64,000 nucleotides of DNA from Pyrrhosoma nymphula (lineage: Eukaryota > Arthropoda > Insecta > Odonata > Coenagrionidae): assembly GCA_963573305.1 (NCBI GenBank), contig OY754339.1:11145941-11209940 (forward strand), read 5' to 3'. Position numbers and translations under genes: made by a program. The notes beneath the pieces are model-generated. The model saw nothing but the letters and a program-made list of their open reading frames with translations. It had not been told where the DNA came from and did no database searches. This document shows, piece by piece, positions 22,485 to 32,349 of this stretch (positions within the stretch are counted from its first letter, which is position 1; each line of letters starts with the position of its first letter).

Positions 22485-22560
22485 ACATCTACAAAATATC
22501 CTGCAAGCCTCCTCAAGGGTGTGTGGCAGGGGTTGAGTAGTCACCAACAAGCATTACACT
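22485..22560 (+). repeat. Short dispersed repeat, GGTGTGTGG...GGGGTTGAG family
   Basis: CACATCTACAAAATATCCTG, CAAGCCTCCTCAAGGGTGTG and CAGGGGTTGAGTAGTCACC. It is nearly identical to the minus-strand copy at 23320-23403 in the spacer of the 23-kb palindrome. Confidence 0.7.
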
Positions 22561-22574
22561 ATACTCTAAAGTTA

Positions 22575-23296
22575 GTAACTACGACTATGGGATTTGTTAA
22601 AAGAGTACTTGGCAAGTGAGACGATAAAGTTAGGGAAATCAGCTACTTCTCCCTCGTTAGACCCCACTTGGAATATGCTGCCAGTATTTGAGATCCTTAT
22701 GAGATAGGCTTGGAAAATGAGTTAGAACGCGTGCACCGAAGATCGGCAAGATACGTTAAAGGCCGTTATGATGATCTCGTTAGTGTTGCTGTCCTTTTGC
22801 AGCAACTTGGATGGGAAACGCTTTCAGACCGTCGATTAAAACTTAGATTCAATCTATTATGTAAGTTCCAAACCGGTCTATTCTCTGACGACGTTGATAA
22901 TATTTTACGTAATCCGACATACTACGGTAGATCAGATCATGAGAAAAAATTAGGGAACTAGACTGCAGAACTGACAGATTTAAAATGTCATTTTTCACAC
23001 GAACGATAAGGGACCATAACAGCTGCCAATGAGACTTTTATCTAGGTTTGTCGTTAGGTAGTGTAGCTCTTAGTAGTAGTAGTACTCCCTAATACTTGAA
23101 TCATTGTCTGTTACCCAGTACTAACAGCACCCCGTGCATGTTTTCTACATAACTCTTGAGTCTCTGTCAATTTGTGTAGTTGCAAAATACATAAATATTA
23201 ACGGTCCCTCTCCATTGTGAGCATATCTGTAGTGTAGTGCATGCTTGTGAGGCTTCGCCTCGTGACAAGCATTAGCGATTTATGCTAATGCAAATT
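22575..23296 (+). pseudogene. LINE group A, 5'-truncated copy with 3' UTR
   Basis: The reading frame starts at GFVKRVLGK and runs REISYFSLVRPHLEYAAS, then a stop codon replaces Trp in ..SIWDP... It continues ELERVHRRSARYVKGRYDD, LLQQLGWETLSDRR and DCRTDRFKMSFFTRTIRDHN before the end at about 23030. This is the C-terminal region after the reverse-transcriptase domain of CR1/jockey-like LINEs. A further frameshift lies near 22955. The 3' non-coding part (23040-23296) pairs as an inverted repeat with 23405-23645, the same part of an opposed copy. Confidence 0.85.
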
Positions 23297-23319
23297 AGTC
23301 GTAGTCACATTAACTTGAG

Positions 23320-23403
23320 GGTATAGTGTAATGCATGTTGGTGAATACTCACCCCCTGCCACACACCCCTGAGGTGGCTTGCAGGGTATTTTGTAGATGT
23401 AGA
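23320..23403 (-). repeat. Short dispersed repeat in the palindrome spacer
   Basis: On the minus strand: CTACATCTACAAAATACCCT, GCAAGCCACCTCAGGGGTGT, CAGGGGGTGAGTATTCACC. It sits between the opposed LINE 3' regions and follows the 3' end of the minus-strand copy, so it may be the true LINE terminus. Confidence 0.65.
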
Positions 23404-23404
23404 T

Positions 23405-24051
23405 ATCGATGCATTAGCATAAATCGCCAATGCTTGTCACGAGAAGAAGCCTCATAAGCATGCACAACACTTAGATATGTCACCAATGTTAGAGGGACCG
23501 TTATTATTTTTGTATTTTGCAAGTACATAAACAGACAGAGATTCAAGAGTTTTGCTGAAAACATGCACGGCAATCTATAAGTATGTACTTGGTAGCAGAT
23601 AAGGATACAAGTATTAAGAGCTACACTACCTATCAACAAACCTAGTTAAAATTCACATTGGCAGCTGTTATGATCTCTTATCGTTCGCGGAAAGAAATAC
23701 ATTTTAAATCTGTCCGTTCTGCATTCTAGTTTCCTAATTTTATTAATTTCCCTAACTTTATTGTCGCACTTTCCAAGTAGTCTTTTAACAAATCCCAATT
23801 TTCGATTAGCTTGACCGGTAATTTCTCGAATATGTTTACTCCACGAGATATCATTAGTCAGTTTAAGTCCGAGGTATTTAACCGATTCTACAGTCTCTAA
23901 TTTGCTATTGTTTATGCAATAGCTGTTACAAGAAGCGTTTTTCCGTTTCCAAAAATTCATAACAACGCATTTTTTCCGGTTTAATTCTAGCTGCCTCGCA
24001 TCGAACCACTCCTGTATTGCCTCGAGGTCCTTCGTTAGCGCTTGCTTATCA
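23405..24051 (-). pseudogene. LINE group A, 3' part (internally deleted)
   Basis: After the interrupting element the minus frame continues QALTKDLEAIQEWFDARQ, LELNRKKCVVMNFW, VESVKYLGLKLTNDISWS and KLGFVKRLLGKCDNKVREI, then jumps to RKLECRTDRFKMYFFPRTIR. In the plus-strand copy at 22.6 kb about 300 bp (including the RPHLEYAAS and LGWETLSDRR blocks) separate these last two. The copy therefore carries an internal deletion near 23740, and the frame stays open across it. The 3' UTR (23405-23645) is the mirror of 23040-23296. Confidence 0.85.
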
Positions 24052-24055
24052 TTAA

Positions 24056-24611
24056 GGTAGTTTGAGCGAAAAATCATTTCACCTAGAATTTGATGAATTT
24101 GGCTTCATTTAAAGAAAAAACATTCATCTTTCCAATGATATCAAATTATCAACCCCTTGTCGAATTAATTTTCTAGCAATTTGACTCAAAATATGAGCTG
24201 TTTTACATGGGATAGATTATGGCTGAGCGCTCCAGAGGGAGAATATTAAACAAATTAGGAACTTCTAGCACCTAGATTTCGTCAAAAAATCATTGGTGTA
24301 TAGATTGAATGTTTTCTCAACTATTTATAAAAAAATAATCCATTACTCAACACAGTAATTTTTTATGAGTTGCAAAAAAATCTGCTGATTAGATGAGTTT
24401 TCAGTCGTACGGCGGGAAAAAATGAGTCAAGTTAGAGACTTAAGTAGCTTTATTTACTTATTTACTGAGAATTTTGGTCATATATAACTATTTCTTTGCG
24501 CCATTATTTTACAATATTTTTATTTCACACTTCTTATGAACGCTGACTTCAAAAAATAAAATTTTAATATGGTCTCCATTATGACTAGGGAACTATCTCG
24601 CTCAAACCACG
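24056..24611. mobile_element. TTAA-inserting miniature transposon, copy 1 (556 bp)
   Basis: Ends GGTAGTTTGAGCG (left) and CGCTCAAACCACG (right) are imperfect 13-bp inverted repeats. It is flanked by TTAA at 24052-24055 and 24612-24615. Removing the element plus one TTAA restores an uninterrupted LINE frame (..REIRSLN|DKQALT..), so the insertion and its TTAA duplication are certain. Two relatives are at 30141-30695 and 42799-43420. TTAA duplication is the piggyBac superfamily signature. No transposase is encoded. The interior is AT-rich and includes GGCTGAGCGCTCCAGAGGGA, conserved with copy 2. Confidence 0.9.
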
Positions 24612-24615
24612 TTAA

Positions 24616-25080
24616 GGCTACGAATTTCTCTATACACCACTGCGTCGTCTGCAAATAATCTAAGCTTACTGGCAACTGTTTCACCGATGTCGTTTATGTA
24701 CAAAAGGAACAGAAGTGGGCCTATGACACTTCCCTGTGGGACACCCGATGTGACTTTTACCTCATTAGAGCTAGCGCCATCTAATACAACCCTTTGCACG
24801 CGATTGCTTAAGAATTCTCTAACCCAGGAAATTACGTCGTCATCTAAACCGTAGGATTTTAATTTCATGAGTAGCTTACTGTGGGAAACTTTTCAATTGC
24901 CTTTTTAAAGTCAAGAAAAATTGCATCAACTGGAACGTTATGTTTACCCGAGATAAAAATATCGTGGGCAAAAAGTGCTAATTGAGTTTCGCAAGATCTT
25001 CCCTTTCTGAATCTGTGTTGGGTTTTTGTAAACAAGTTCTGCATATCGAGGTTCTTATTCTCATTTTGCAACGTAGTAAA
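24616..25080 (-). pseudogene. LINE group A, reverse-transcriptase domain
   Basis: The minus strand encodes FRKGRSCETQLALF, then DAIFLDFKKA carrying the first catalytic Asp. After a frameshift near 24868 come KLKSYGLDDDVISWVREFL, SGVPQGSVIGPLLFLLYIND and LRLFADDAVVYREI with the FADD active site. These are the canonical blocks of CR1/jockey-like reverse transcriptases. The same frame resumes beyond the TTAA element at 24051. The copy ends at its 5' side near 25080. Confidence 0.9.
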
Positions 25081-25099
25081 GAGATGTGGATGTTGTGCT

Positions 25100-25880
25100 G
25101 AACTGAAGAGATAGAGAGAGATCGTGTGGGAAATTGGGTTAACTTAATAAAGGTAATAGACAAGTAGGAATGATTCACCAGAAGGCTATCCTCACCGGGA
25201 GAACGCTCTTAAATAAAAATAAAATTATCTTGGATGAAATGCATGGAAAAGCTATAGAAAAACTAAGGAAAGCTATATTTTACCCTCGCAGCTGATTCTC
25301 TCATCATGATTATTGATATTCAACACTGCTTTCAGCGGAGGCTATTAAACGACGGAGTGGATATAGCAAGTTTGGTGGGTCGTGAGGAAAGGTGGCCCAA
25401 GGTGCGTCGCATGACCCGCAGTGGTCATCATCGCTGGAGTAGGAGGAGTCACCCCCTTTGCCTTTTGCCCCGTGAATCACCTTTCCCTTCCCCTCTTGAA
25501 GCGGTCCTTCGTTCACTCCCAAGTGATTCATCGCGGCGGCAAGGACGTCGCATGTGGCTCGGAAGCAACGCAACTCATTTCTCCGCTTCCTTAGCGAGGG
25601 GTTTTTTTTAAATCGATCACAAGGTGGGCTGACCGACTGCTGGGTAATACGGCGCCCCGCAAATGTTGACAAGGATTTCGCGCTATATGCACTCGAGCGT
25701 CGGCCACGAGGGCGCTAATCTAAGATCTTGTAATAGGACAAATGTATACTAACTCCCGATATCGACAGCTAGCCCCCGCTGACGAGATTGAAAACGACCA
25801 CCTTTCATAAAACCGTGATTTCCAAACTATAATACCACCCCAAGTATTCTGAGGTGAAATTAAGGAACCACAGGTTTTTA
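25100..25880. other. Non-coding; moderately GC-rich patch at 25310-25690
   Basis: Overlapping frames on both strands (about 100-120 codons) lack any recognised domain. CpG content is raised locally. It may be a promoter-like island, but nothing in the sequence proves it. Confidence 0.3.
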
Positions 25881-25885
25881 CATCG

Positions 25886-26018
25886 CTTATAGTCCAGTCA
25901 ATAAACGCCCAGAAGAGGGGTTCTAGAGGAAATGGAAGAGGACAGAGACCAAACTTCAGGGATGTGTTTGGGGTTGATAGGAGGTAAACATACTAAATGT
26001 CCATGGACTTACGACGTG
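25886..26018 (+). repeat. Left arm of a widely spaced inverted repeat (partner 27898-28022)
   Basis: Starts CTTATAGTCCAGTCAATAAA, contains AATGGAAGAGGACAGAGACC, AACTTCAGGGATGTGTTTGG and GTTGATAGGAGGTAAACAT. The reverse complement of 27898-28022 matches nearly throughout. About 1.9 kb lie between the arms. Confidence 0.8.
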
Positions 26019-26019
26019 T

Positions 26020-26960
26020 GCGGGGGGAAGGGGGGGGCGCAGAAGGTCTATTTTTATGGTTTATCGCTTATATATTGAAAACGGTGAATGGAAGCGAAAA
26101 TATTACTGGTTCTAAAATTAAAGTTGAAATATCTTGCTACAAAATAGTTTCTTATACTTTTATTTCAGATCCTCATAGTTATCGAGATATTTGTTAGCGA
26201 AAATTGTACATTTTTTAAAAACGCTTAATTTCCTCACGTTTTTTGTCAAACGTTTCCTTCTAACGAATCAGCCTTTAGTTTTACATCAAAGTCTTAAGGA
26301 GCATAGTTGTAGAAAATAACATTAACTTTAACATGAGATATAATTTAACATTATGTTTTTAACAGGTCAGCAGTTACAGTAATTTAAAATTTCTAGGTTA
26401 ATTCCGGAATTTCGTAAGAAAACCGTACATCGTTCTTTCTCGTTTTTTCTAGGGTTGTCTAGTATTAATATTGCTGTATGTTGTATTAATATAAATAAAT
26501 GGTAAGTAAATGTGAGTATTGAACTAAATATATAGTAGGTTTATGTTTACTCAATTTTTTTTCTCACCATGTGCATGCATGTTAAAGTACATACTGCCGC
26601 ACCGAATCGAAAAATGTTGGCTGCATGATATTTTTTCAACTATCTACGAGGAAGTTCGGTAAGCTGTTTTCGTATTCTACAGTATGTGGGTCACAATATA
26701 GAATACTACGATGGTCATTATCCTCACATGGCTTATAGTAATCCGTGGAACGCGTTAAACATGGGTCATTCGGGGTAAATACGTCTTTCGCGCGAAAACC
26801 GAGATTTTCGAAAAAATGTACTTTCATGGATAAAACCTCTCGGACAGCATATATACTTTCAAAAATTACTTCACGTAAATTGGTAAAATACAACTTAAGT
26901 ATTATAACCCAGTGATTTGGTTTCCTCTAAGTTTTGTTAACTTTATTACAAATGCCTTTT
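26020..26960. other. No feature recognised
   Basis: AT-rich and non-coding, apart from an 11-base G-rich run at 26020-26040. Confidence 0.4.
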
Positions 26961-26989
26961 AAGTTTATTTGTACTTGCACTTTGAACTG

Positions 26990-27530
26990 AAAAGAGCAAT
27001 ATCGTTTTTAGTGTGTGTGATGGAGATATCGACGAATCCAGTGATGATGCTTCAAGAGTGACTGAAAAAGGAATATTGTCACTTGTAGCTGCAAGTAAGG
27101 AAAGGAGGGACAATAAGTGCTCCCAGCTACATAGTTTGAAATCCCTCCTAGTTAACAAATCATGCCGTAAAAAAACTGCACCAGAGTACAAAACGTTAAG
27201 GTGGAGTTGCAGAGGCAGGCTGCATCAAATTCATCTGATCCAATTGAAATGGTGAGCTCAAGGTTTTCACTAACAAAATTTCGATTTCAAGAATCACTGC
27301 TTTCTCTGTGCAGACTCAGTAGAGAACGAGAAAACAAAGGCTGTTGAAAGGCGGAGAGTGATGTATAACGCTCGAACATTAGCTACTATACAACAAACGT
27401 GTATGAAGGCTGGTCTTGCGAAGAATGGCAAGTGGAGTGAAGAAGTTGTTGGTCGCCAGTCCTAGATTTAGTCGCCGAGGAAGCTGTTTACGATGATGAA
27501 TGCCGTGTGAATTCATAAAGCCTCTATATA
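26990..27530 (+). pseudogene. Frameshifted relic of a Cys-rich protein (FDFK.HCFLC type)
   Basis: Three frames give ordered fragments. First ILSLVAASKERRDNK, LHSLKSLLVNKSCRKK; then FDFKNHCFLCADSVENEK and ERRRVMYNARTLATIQQTC, NGKWSEEV; then VLDLVAEEAVYDDECRVNS and a stop. This layout (V..NECRK.. / FDFK..C.FC.... / W...V..R.. / DLVA.EA.YH..C..) is one I associate with an uncharacterised protein family often found in many copies in arthropod genomes; its function is unknown to me. The Cys/His spacing suggests metal binding. At least two frameshifts make it a pseudogene. A GTGAGC...TTTCTCTGTGCAG stretch at 27252-27314 could mimic an intron, but it contains the FDFK block, so it is not one. Confidence 0.6.
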
Positions 27531-27621
27531 TGTGTAATTAAACAAAATGTGATTAGTAACTTCATTTACAGAGGAGTGGAAGAAATGAATAGTGTTCTTC
27601 CATCCCTTATACTGTTCCTTG

Positions 27622-27672
27622 GAGTTTTTCAAGAACACATCCTATTAGGAGGTGTTCTTGAAAAACACTAAG
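27622..27672. repeat. Perfect-stem hairpin
   Basis: GTTTTTCAAGAACAC and GTGTTCTTGAAAAAC flank ATCCTATTAGGAG, giving a 15-bp perfect stem extended by TCCT/AGGA. Confidence 0.7.
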
Positions 27673-27897
27673 AGAAACGAGAAATAAATGTGTCGCTATT
27701 GCATCCGCCATAACCTCTGTGCTTCGAACGAGGACGTTCCTGTCATCAGCATTGACTAGCCTCTCCCTCCTACTTCACAGAAGATTTACATCTAAAAACT
27801 TGGTTAACCTTCTCGCAAGTTAGGGATTTTGTTCATCTTACTACGAAGTCCAAGATTTAGAAATGCCCTTTATAGTCCATGCTCAACCAGTCCATGT

Positions 27898-28022
27898 CCA
27901 TGCGTCGTAGGTCCGGGGGCTTTTAGAATGTTTACCTCCTATCAACCCTAAACACATCTCTGAAGTTTGGTCTTTGTCCTCTTCCATGTCCTCAACAACC
28001 CCTTTATAGACTGGACTATAAG
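27898..28022 (-). repeat. Right arm of the inverted repeat with 25886-26018
   Basis: Ends AGACTGGACTATAAG and contains TTTACCTCCTATCAACCCTA, CTCTGAAGTTTGGTCTTTGT and CTCTTCCATGTCC, the mirror of the left arm. The enclosed 1.9 kb contains the Cys-rich relic, so the arms may be the ends of one inserted unit or two independent insertions. Confidence 0.8.
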
Positions 28023-28029
28023 TCTGTTG

Positions 28030-28970
28030 TCTTTTCGTATTACAATCATGGAAAAAACTGACTTAAGCACGTGTATTGTGTGGCTCCCTGATTACATTTC
28101 AGGCGATTTCCATGCGATGTCTCTCTGCGAGAATATTCCCATACATTTATGTGTTCATGTTTTCCATATTTTTTACGAAGCAACTAATTGGAAATAGCAA
28201 TGTCCTAGCGGGTACTTTTGGGATTCTTAAAAATATTCGCATAGAAATCGTGCATTTTACTCAAATATTTCTCCATATTTTTGCATGATGTGGAATCACT
28301 TTTTAAAAATTAGCAAATTTTGTGAATTATTTACGCAAAAACAGCTTTATTATGTTTTTTATAACCAACTGATGTTTGTTGAAAGCGGTTTTTTACCAGT
28401 TGTGCAAAACCACAGAAAGTTTCCGATGACTTAGGAAATTGTCGACTGCGCTGAGCGTTGCATTTAGCTTACAAATGGCTTCGTTAGGACAAATTTCGCT
28501 CTGCGAGGTACAAATCACGTCGCGGTGTGCGTCGCCTGATCGACGCTGGACCCGGCGAGGTGATGCAAGAAATTGGCCGCAGTTGGAGTGGAGGAGGAAG
28601 GGATGGTGGCGAGAAATATTTACGATGTCCAATTTCCACGACGTCCACAGCTGTTGCTTCACAACTCACAGCTATCATATTCTTTTTACTCGCACATAGA
28701 TCGTTGTGGGAATAAATTTGTCCCTCTGGTGCTTAGACAGTTAACAGAAATGAATGATTTGAGTCGTCTGGAAGGGGTGGAGTGGAATGCAAAAAGCCGA
28801 AACGTGTCTTATTCTTGCGAAGCTTCAGCCTTTCAGTGTAGGTATAACATATCTAGTTCCACAGCAGGGAGACCACTGCATAATGCACTATAACAGAAAC
28901 ACTTTGTAAAAATTTCCACACTAATTGGTGTGTGCACAAGTGAAAATTCTACTCTAGCTAGTGGGGGTGG
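28030..28970. other. No recognised gene; overlapping chance frames at 28440-28720
   Basis: Frames on both strands overlap at 28393-28893 and none shows a known domain. I see no repeat partner in the window. Confidence 0.35.
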
Positions 28971-28974
28971 GAGT

Positions 28975-29510
28975 TTCATATGATTGATTTATCGCAACTA
29001 TTATGATCCCTTATTTTACGTGGGAAAAATGACATTTGAAATCTATCGGTTCTGCAGTCAATTTCCTTTATCTTATTTCTGTGATCGCATCTACTGTAGT
29101 ACGTTGGCTCAATATATGTTGAACGTCCGGCAAAAAAATGTCTGTTTCGAACTTGCGCAAAGAATTTAACCTGTATATCTCTCTTCGATCAGTTAGAGAT
29201 TCCCACCCCAATTCCTTCAACAATTTGGTAACACTGCTTAGTTTATCGTAACAACGTTTTACAAATCTTGCTGCTGTCCGTTGTATTCGATCTATTTCTG
29301 AGATTGGTCCTACTTCATAAGAGCTAGTCCCATTTGCTAGCGGCAAACTCCAAGTGAGGTAATACGAGTGAAAAATAACATCGCTCTTTAACCTTCTCGT
29401 CGCATTTTCCTAGTATTCTTTTAATAAATCCCAATTTGTTACTAGCCTGTCCGCAGATTTCCCTAACACGTTTCCACCAAGACAGGTCCTAAGTAAGGGT
29501 TTTATGTGAG
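28975..29510 (-). pseudogene. LINE group A, C-terminal remnant
   Basis: The minus strand has KLGFIKRILGKCD-like and LVLPHLEFAAS-like blocks in shifting frames (29500-29350), then a clean frame: IDRIQRTAARFVKRCYDK, LLKELGWESLTDRREIYRLN, ending near DCRTDRFQMSFFPRK. Block order equals the copy at 22.6 kb. Frameshifts and 5' truncation show a dead copy. Confidence 0.8.
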
Positions 29511-29689
29511 GAAAAGTGTTAAGATGTCCCAGAAATGGGGAAGCCAGATGACGACTGTCCAAAAACTTTACCAATCAGCTTGTAAAACATCCAATGATGA
29601 ACGTGGTCACATTGGGTGTATGTACTGCTCTGCAGCATCTTCTCAGAAATTTGTATCTCATCCGTGGCCGCATGTTTCCTCGTCCGTGC

Positions 29690-30115
29690 GGCTGGGATAG
29701 TCGGTGGGAGGTGGTTCAGGAGGGTGAAAAGCGGCGCCTTTTCTCGATTTTACTGGCGCCAGAGTGATAAAGAGAAAGTGCACCGACTGTGTGGTCGGGA
29801 ATGAGCTCGCGGTCAATTTCTGCCTTTCTTCTAATCGCGGACTGCCACATCCACGCCCTAAGAGCGCGATGACACCCCCCTCCATGCGCCCCCGATACGG
29901 CCAATGGGACGCCTTCGCAAGAGAAAGAGCGAGGAAGAAGAGGTCAGTGGCTTGGGGGCAGCCCCGCGGGTCGGGGAGCTGCTGACTCACACCCCAGACA
30001 GACGGCGGCGGGTTGTGTACGCAGCGAAGCAGAGTTCGTTCTCGTCAAGCGCACGTTGCTTTGTCGTCGTCAAAATAAATTTCCCGCTCGGATCTTCCAA
30101 GGCAATCAAAGCGTA
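29690..30115. other. GC-rich island, function unknown
   Basis: A GC- and CpG-rich stretch with overlapping frames on both strands. The longest (minus 29658-29990) has no recognised domain. It ends abruptly at a TTAA-type element at 30141. A promoter or 5' exon is possible, but the sequence does not show one. Confidence 0.35.
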
Positions 30116-30140
30116 GGGTATATCAGCGGTCGGTATTTGA

Positions 30141-30695
30141 AGTTGTTTGAGCGAAAAATCATTTCACCTAGAATTTGATGAATATGGCCTCTTTTTAAAG
30201 ATACAACTCTCATTTTTACAATTTTATAAAAATATCAAACCCTTGCCGAACTACTTTTCGAGCAATTTTCCTATAAATATAAGCTGTTTTACATGGGATA
30301 GATTATGGCTGAGCGCTCCAGAGGGAGAATATTAAAGGAAATAGGAATTTATAACAACTACATTTCGTCAAAAAACAATTAATGTATAGATTGCATCTTT
30401 TCTAAACTATTTATAAAAAATAATCTATTACTCACCACAGTAACTTTTACAGAATTGCAAAAATACCTGCCGGTTTGAAGGGTTTTCAGCCGTTCGGCGG
30501 GAAAAAATGAGTCAAGTTAGAGACTTATGTACCTTTATTTATTTAATTACCGAGATTTTTGGGCATATGTAACTATGTATTTGCACCATTAATATTACAA
30601 TATTTATTTCTTACTTCTTACAGACGCTGAAATCAAAGAATAAAATTTTAATATGGTCTCCACTATGACTAGGGATCTATCTCGCTCAAACCACG
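30141..30695. mobile_element. TTAA-inserting miniature transposon, copy 2 (555 bp)
   Basis: Same orientation and almost the same length as copy 1 at 24056. It shares GAGCGAAAAATCATTTCACC at the left, GGCTGAGCGCTCCAGAGGGA in the middle and CTATCTCGCTCAAACCACG at the right. The right flank is TTAA (30696-30699); the left flank is TTGA (30137-30140), one base from a perfect duplication. Confidence 0.88.
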
Positions 30696-30699
30696 TTAA

Positions 30700-32015
30700 A
30701 ACAGACGCGAGGTATGAAGGTAATCAGCTGTTTAATCGGGGCCAAGCCCCCCGCTGATCCTCCACGCCCCCCGCAAATTCAATCTCTCGCTTATATCCGG
30801 GGGCCACTTTCTTTACTAGCATTCTTTACTTCCTTTTCTTGGGTAGCTAAACCGCACCTTTTCATTTCACGTTTTTAACAATGTCTCCAATAAACATATT
30901 AAAATTGCTATCGTATAAGCATAACGTGGTTGCCTAACGCCTCTGTTGGTGATGGGATCAGGATATAAGCTCTTGAATATTGATAGACTCTTATTTGCTA
31001 AACTTTGTTAGTCAGTAGAAAGACTACTCTGTATAAATACATATTAATACACCAAGGGATGAACCGAAAGATGATGTATTAGCACCAAAACCTAGGTAGT
31101 CATTCGTTTTTAATTTGTAGAAAATTGCTAATATTTATTCGATCAATATGTTGAAATTCCATACACTATCACCGGAATCTCCTGACCTTGTAGAATGTTT
31201 TTCACAAATTTTTATCAATTCTTTCCAATCCAACGAATTTTGAACAGAATATTTTGCTCTGGTACCTATATTATTTCATACGAGTATTTTTTTGCGTATC
31301 ATAACCTTTCTCGTTCCCATATTCTTCTTGAATCCATACGTTTACTTTGGCTGGATGCTAACAAATGCTTAATAACTTCTTCTCGTGCTACTTCTCAACA
31401 TATGTACTTTCGTAAGGACAGATCCTATTCTTATGTAACCACTGCCATCACCTACGTTCGAAAGAGAATATATCCCTGATGGGGCATGGGTGGGTTGTTC
31501 GGTGGATTCCTAGGCTGCTGATATCTTCCCCTCAATACAAGATCCTTTAACCCTTTACCTCCGCTTACCTCAGTCCTATTTTTTTCGGTAGCCAGGAAAC
31601 AAAGGGCCCGAAAACCCACCCCTACTGCCATACACCTTTCGGTGTAGGGTTGAAACCCCTACGCGGGGAGCGACGGACGCAGTTCCCAGGCGAGGGTAAT
31701 CGCCTTCAGTCGACGAAGATAACGGCAAAGGAGTGCTGCACCTCCTTATTAGCTAGCATTGAGAGTGCCACGGGCTTCCAGACGTTTCCACCCGCCTCAA
31801 CAAAACATCTGGTCTTTCTTCCTTTTAACTCAGTGCGACACAATATTATCAGACGTTATTTTTATTTTTTCATAAGGATTGTCACCTGCTTAGAGATAAC
31901 ACTTCGAAAATAACAGTTGAACACAATTCTACGTTTAAAAAAAGGCATTTTTAATTCGAATATTAAAAAAATATAAAAAATTGTCTCTTTGATAAAACTT
32001 AGAGATTGCGTTGTT
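30700..32015. other. No recognised gene; GC-rich hairpin near 31640
   Basis: Mostly AT-rich. At 31636-31665 GTGTAGGG and CCCCTACGC flank a short loop, forming a small stable hairpin. The frame at 31650-31913 has no recognised domain. Confidence 0.35.
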
Positions 32016-32024
32016 CATCAGCAC

Positions 32025-32338
32025 CAGGGCCGTCCCTGGGGATTGAGGAGCCCTGTGAAAACGAAACTAGGGGGCCCCCTTAACTTTCCCATTGCATTGC
32101 ATTGCATTCCCTTATTGGTATAGTAGCATCCTTTAAGCATATATCAAAGAAAGAAGGAAATTAACCAATAAACTGGCTAATGATTTCAACAAATTTACAT
32201 GTGTACTAATTAGTATGTGATTTCGGGTAAATGGCGGGTTTCCCCGCGCCGTCTGAAAGATGCAAGCCCGGGCGGGTTCCCCATAGGCGCGGGGCTCAGT
32301 GCAGCGGCACCTGTCACACTACTCTAGGGACGGCACTG
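32025..32338. mobile_element. hAT-type miniature element with 8-bp target duplication (314 bp)
   Basis: The ends are CAGGGCCGTCCCTGG and CTAGGGACGGCACTG, imperfect inverted repeats with the CAGNG start typical of hAT elements. Flanks are ATCAGCAC (32017-32024) and ATCAGAAC (32339-32346), a 7/8 match. No coding capacity. The interior has a GGGGGCCCCC block and the pentamer CATTG repeated four times at 32090-32108. Confidence 0.85.
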
Positions 32339-32349
32339 ATCAGAACAGT

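Noticed and set aside
27252..27314. Possible intron (GTGAGC...TTTCTCTGTGCAG)
   Set aside because: The would-be intron contains the conserved FDFK.HCFLC block in another frame, so a frameshifted coding relic explains it better.
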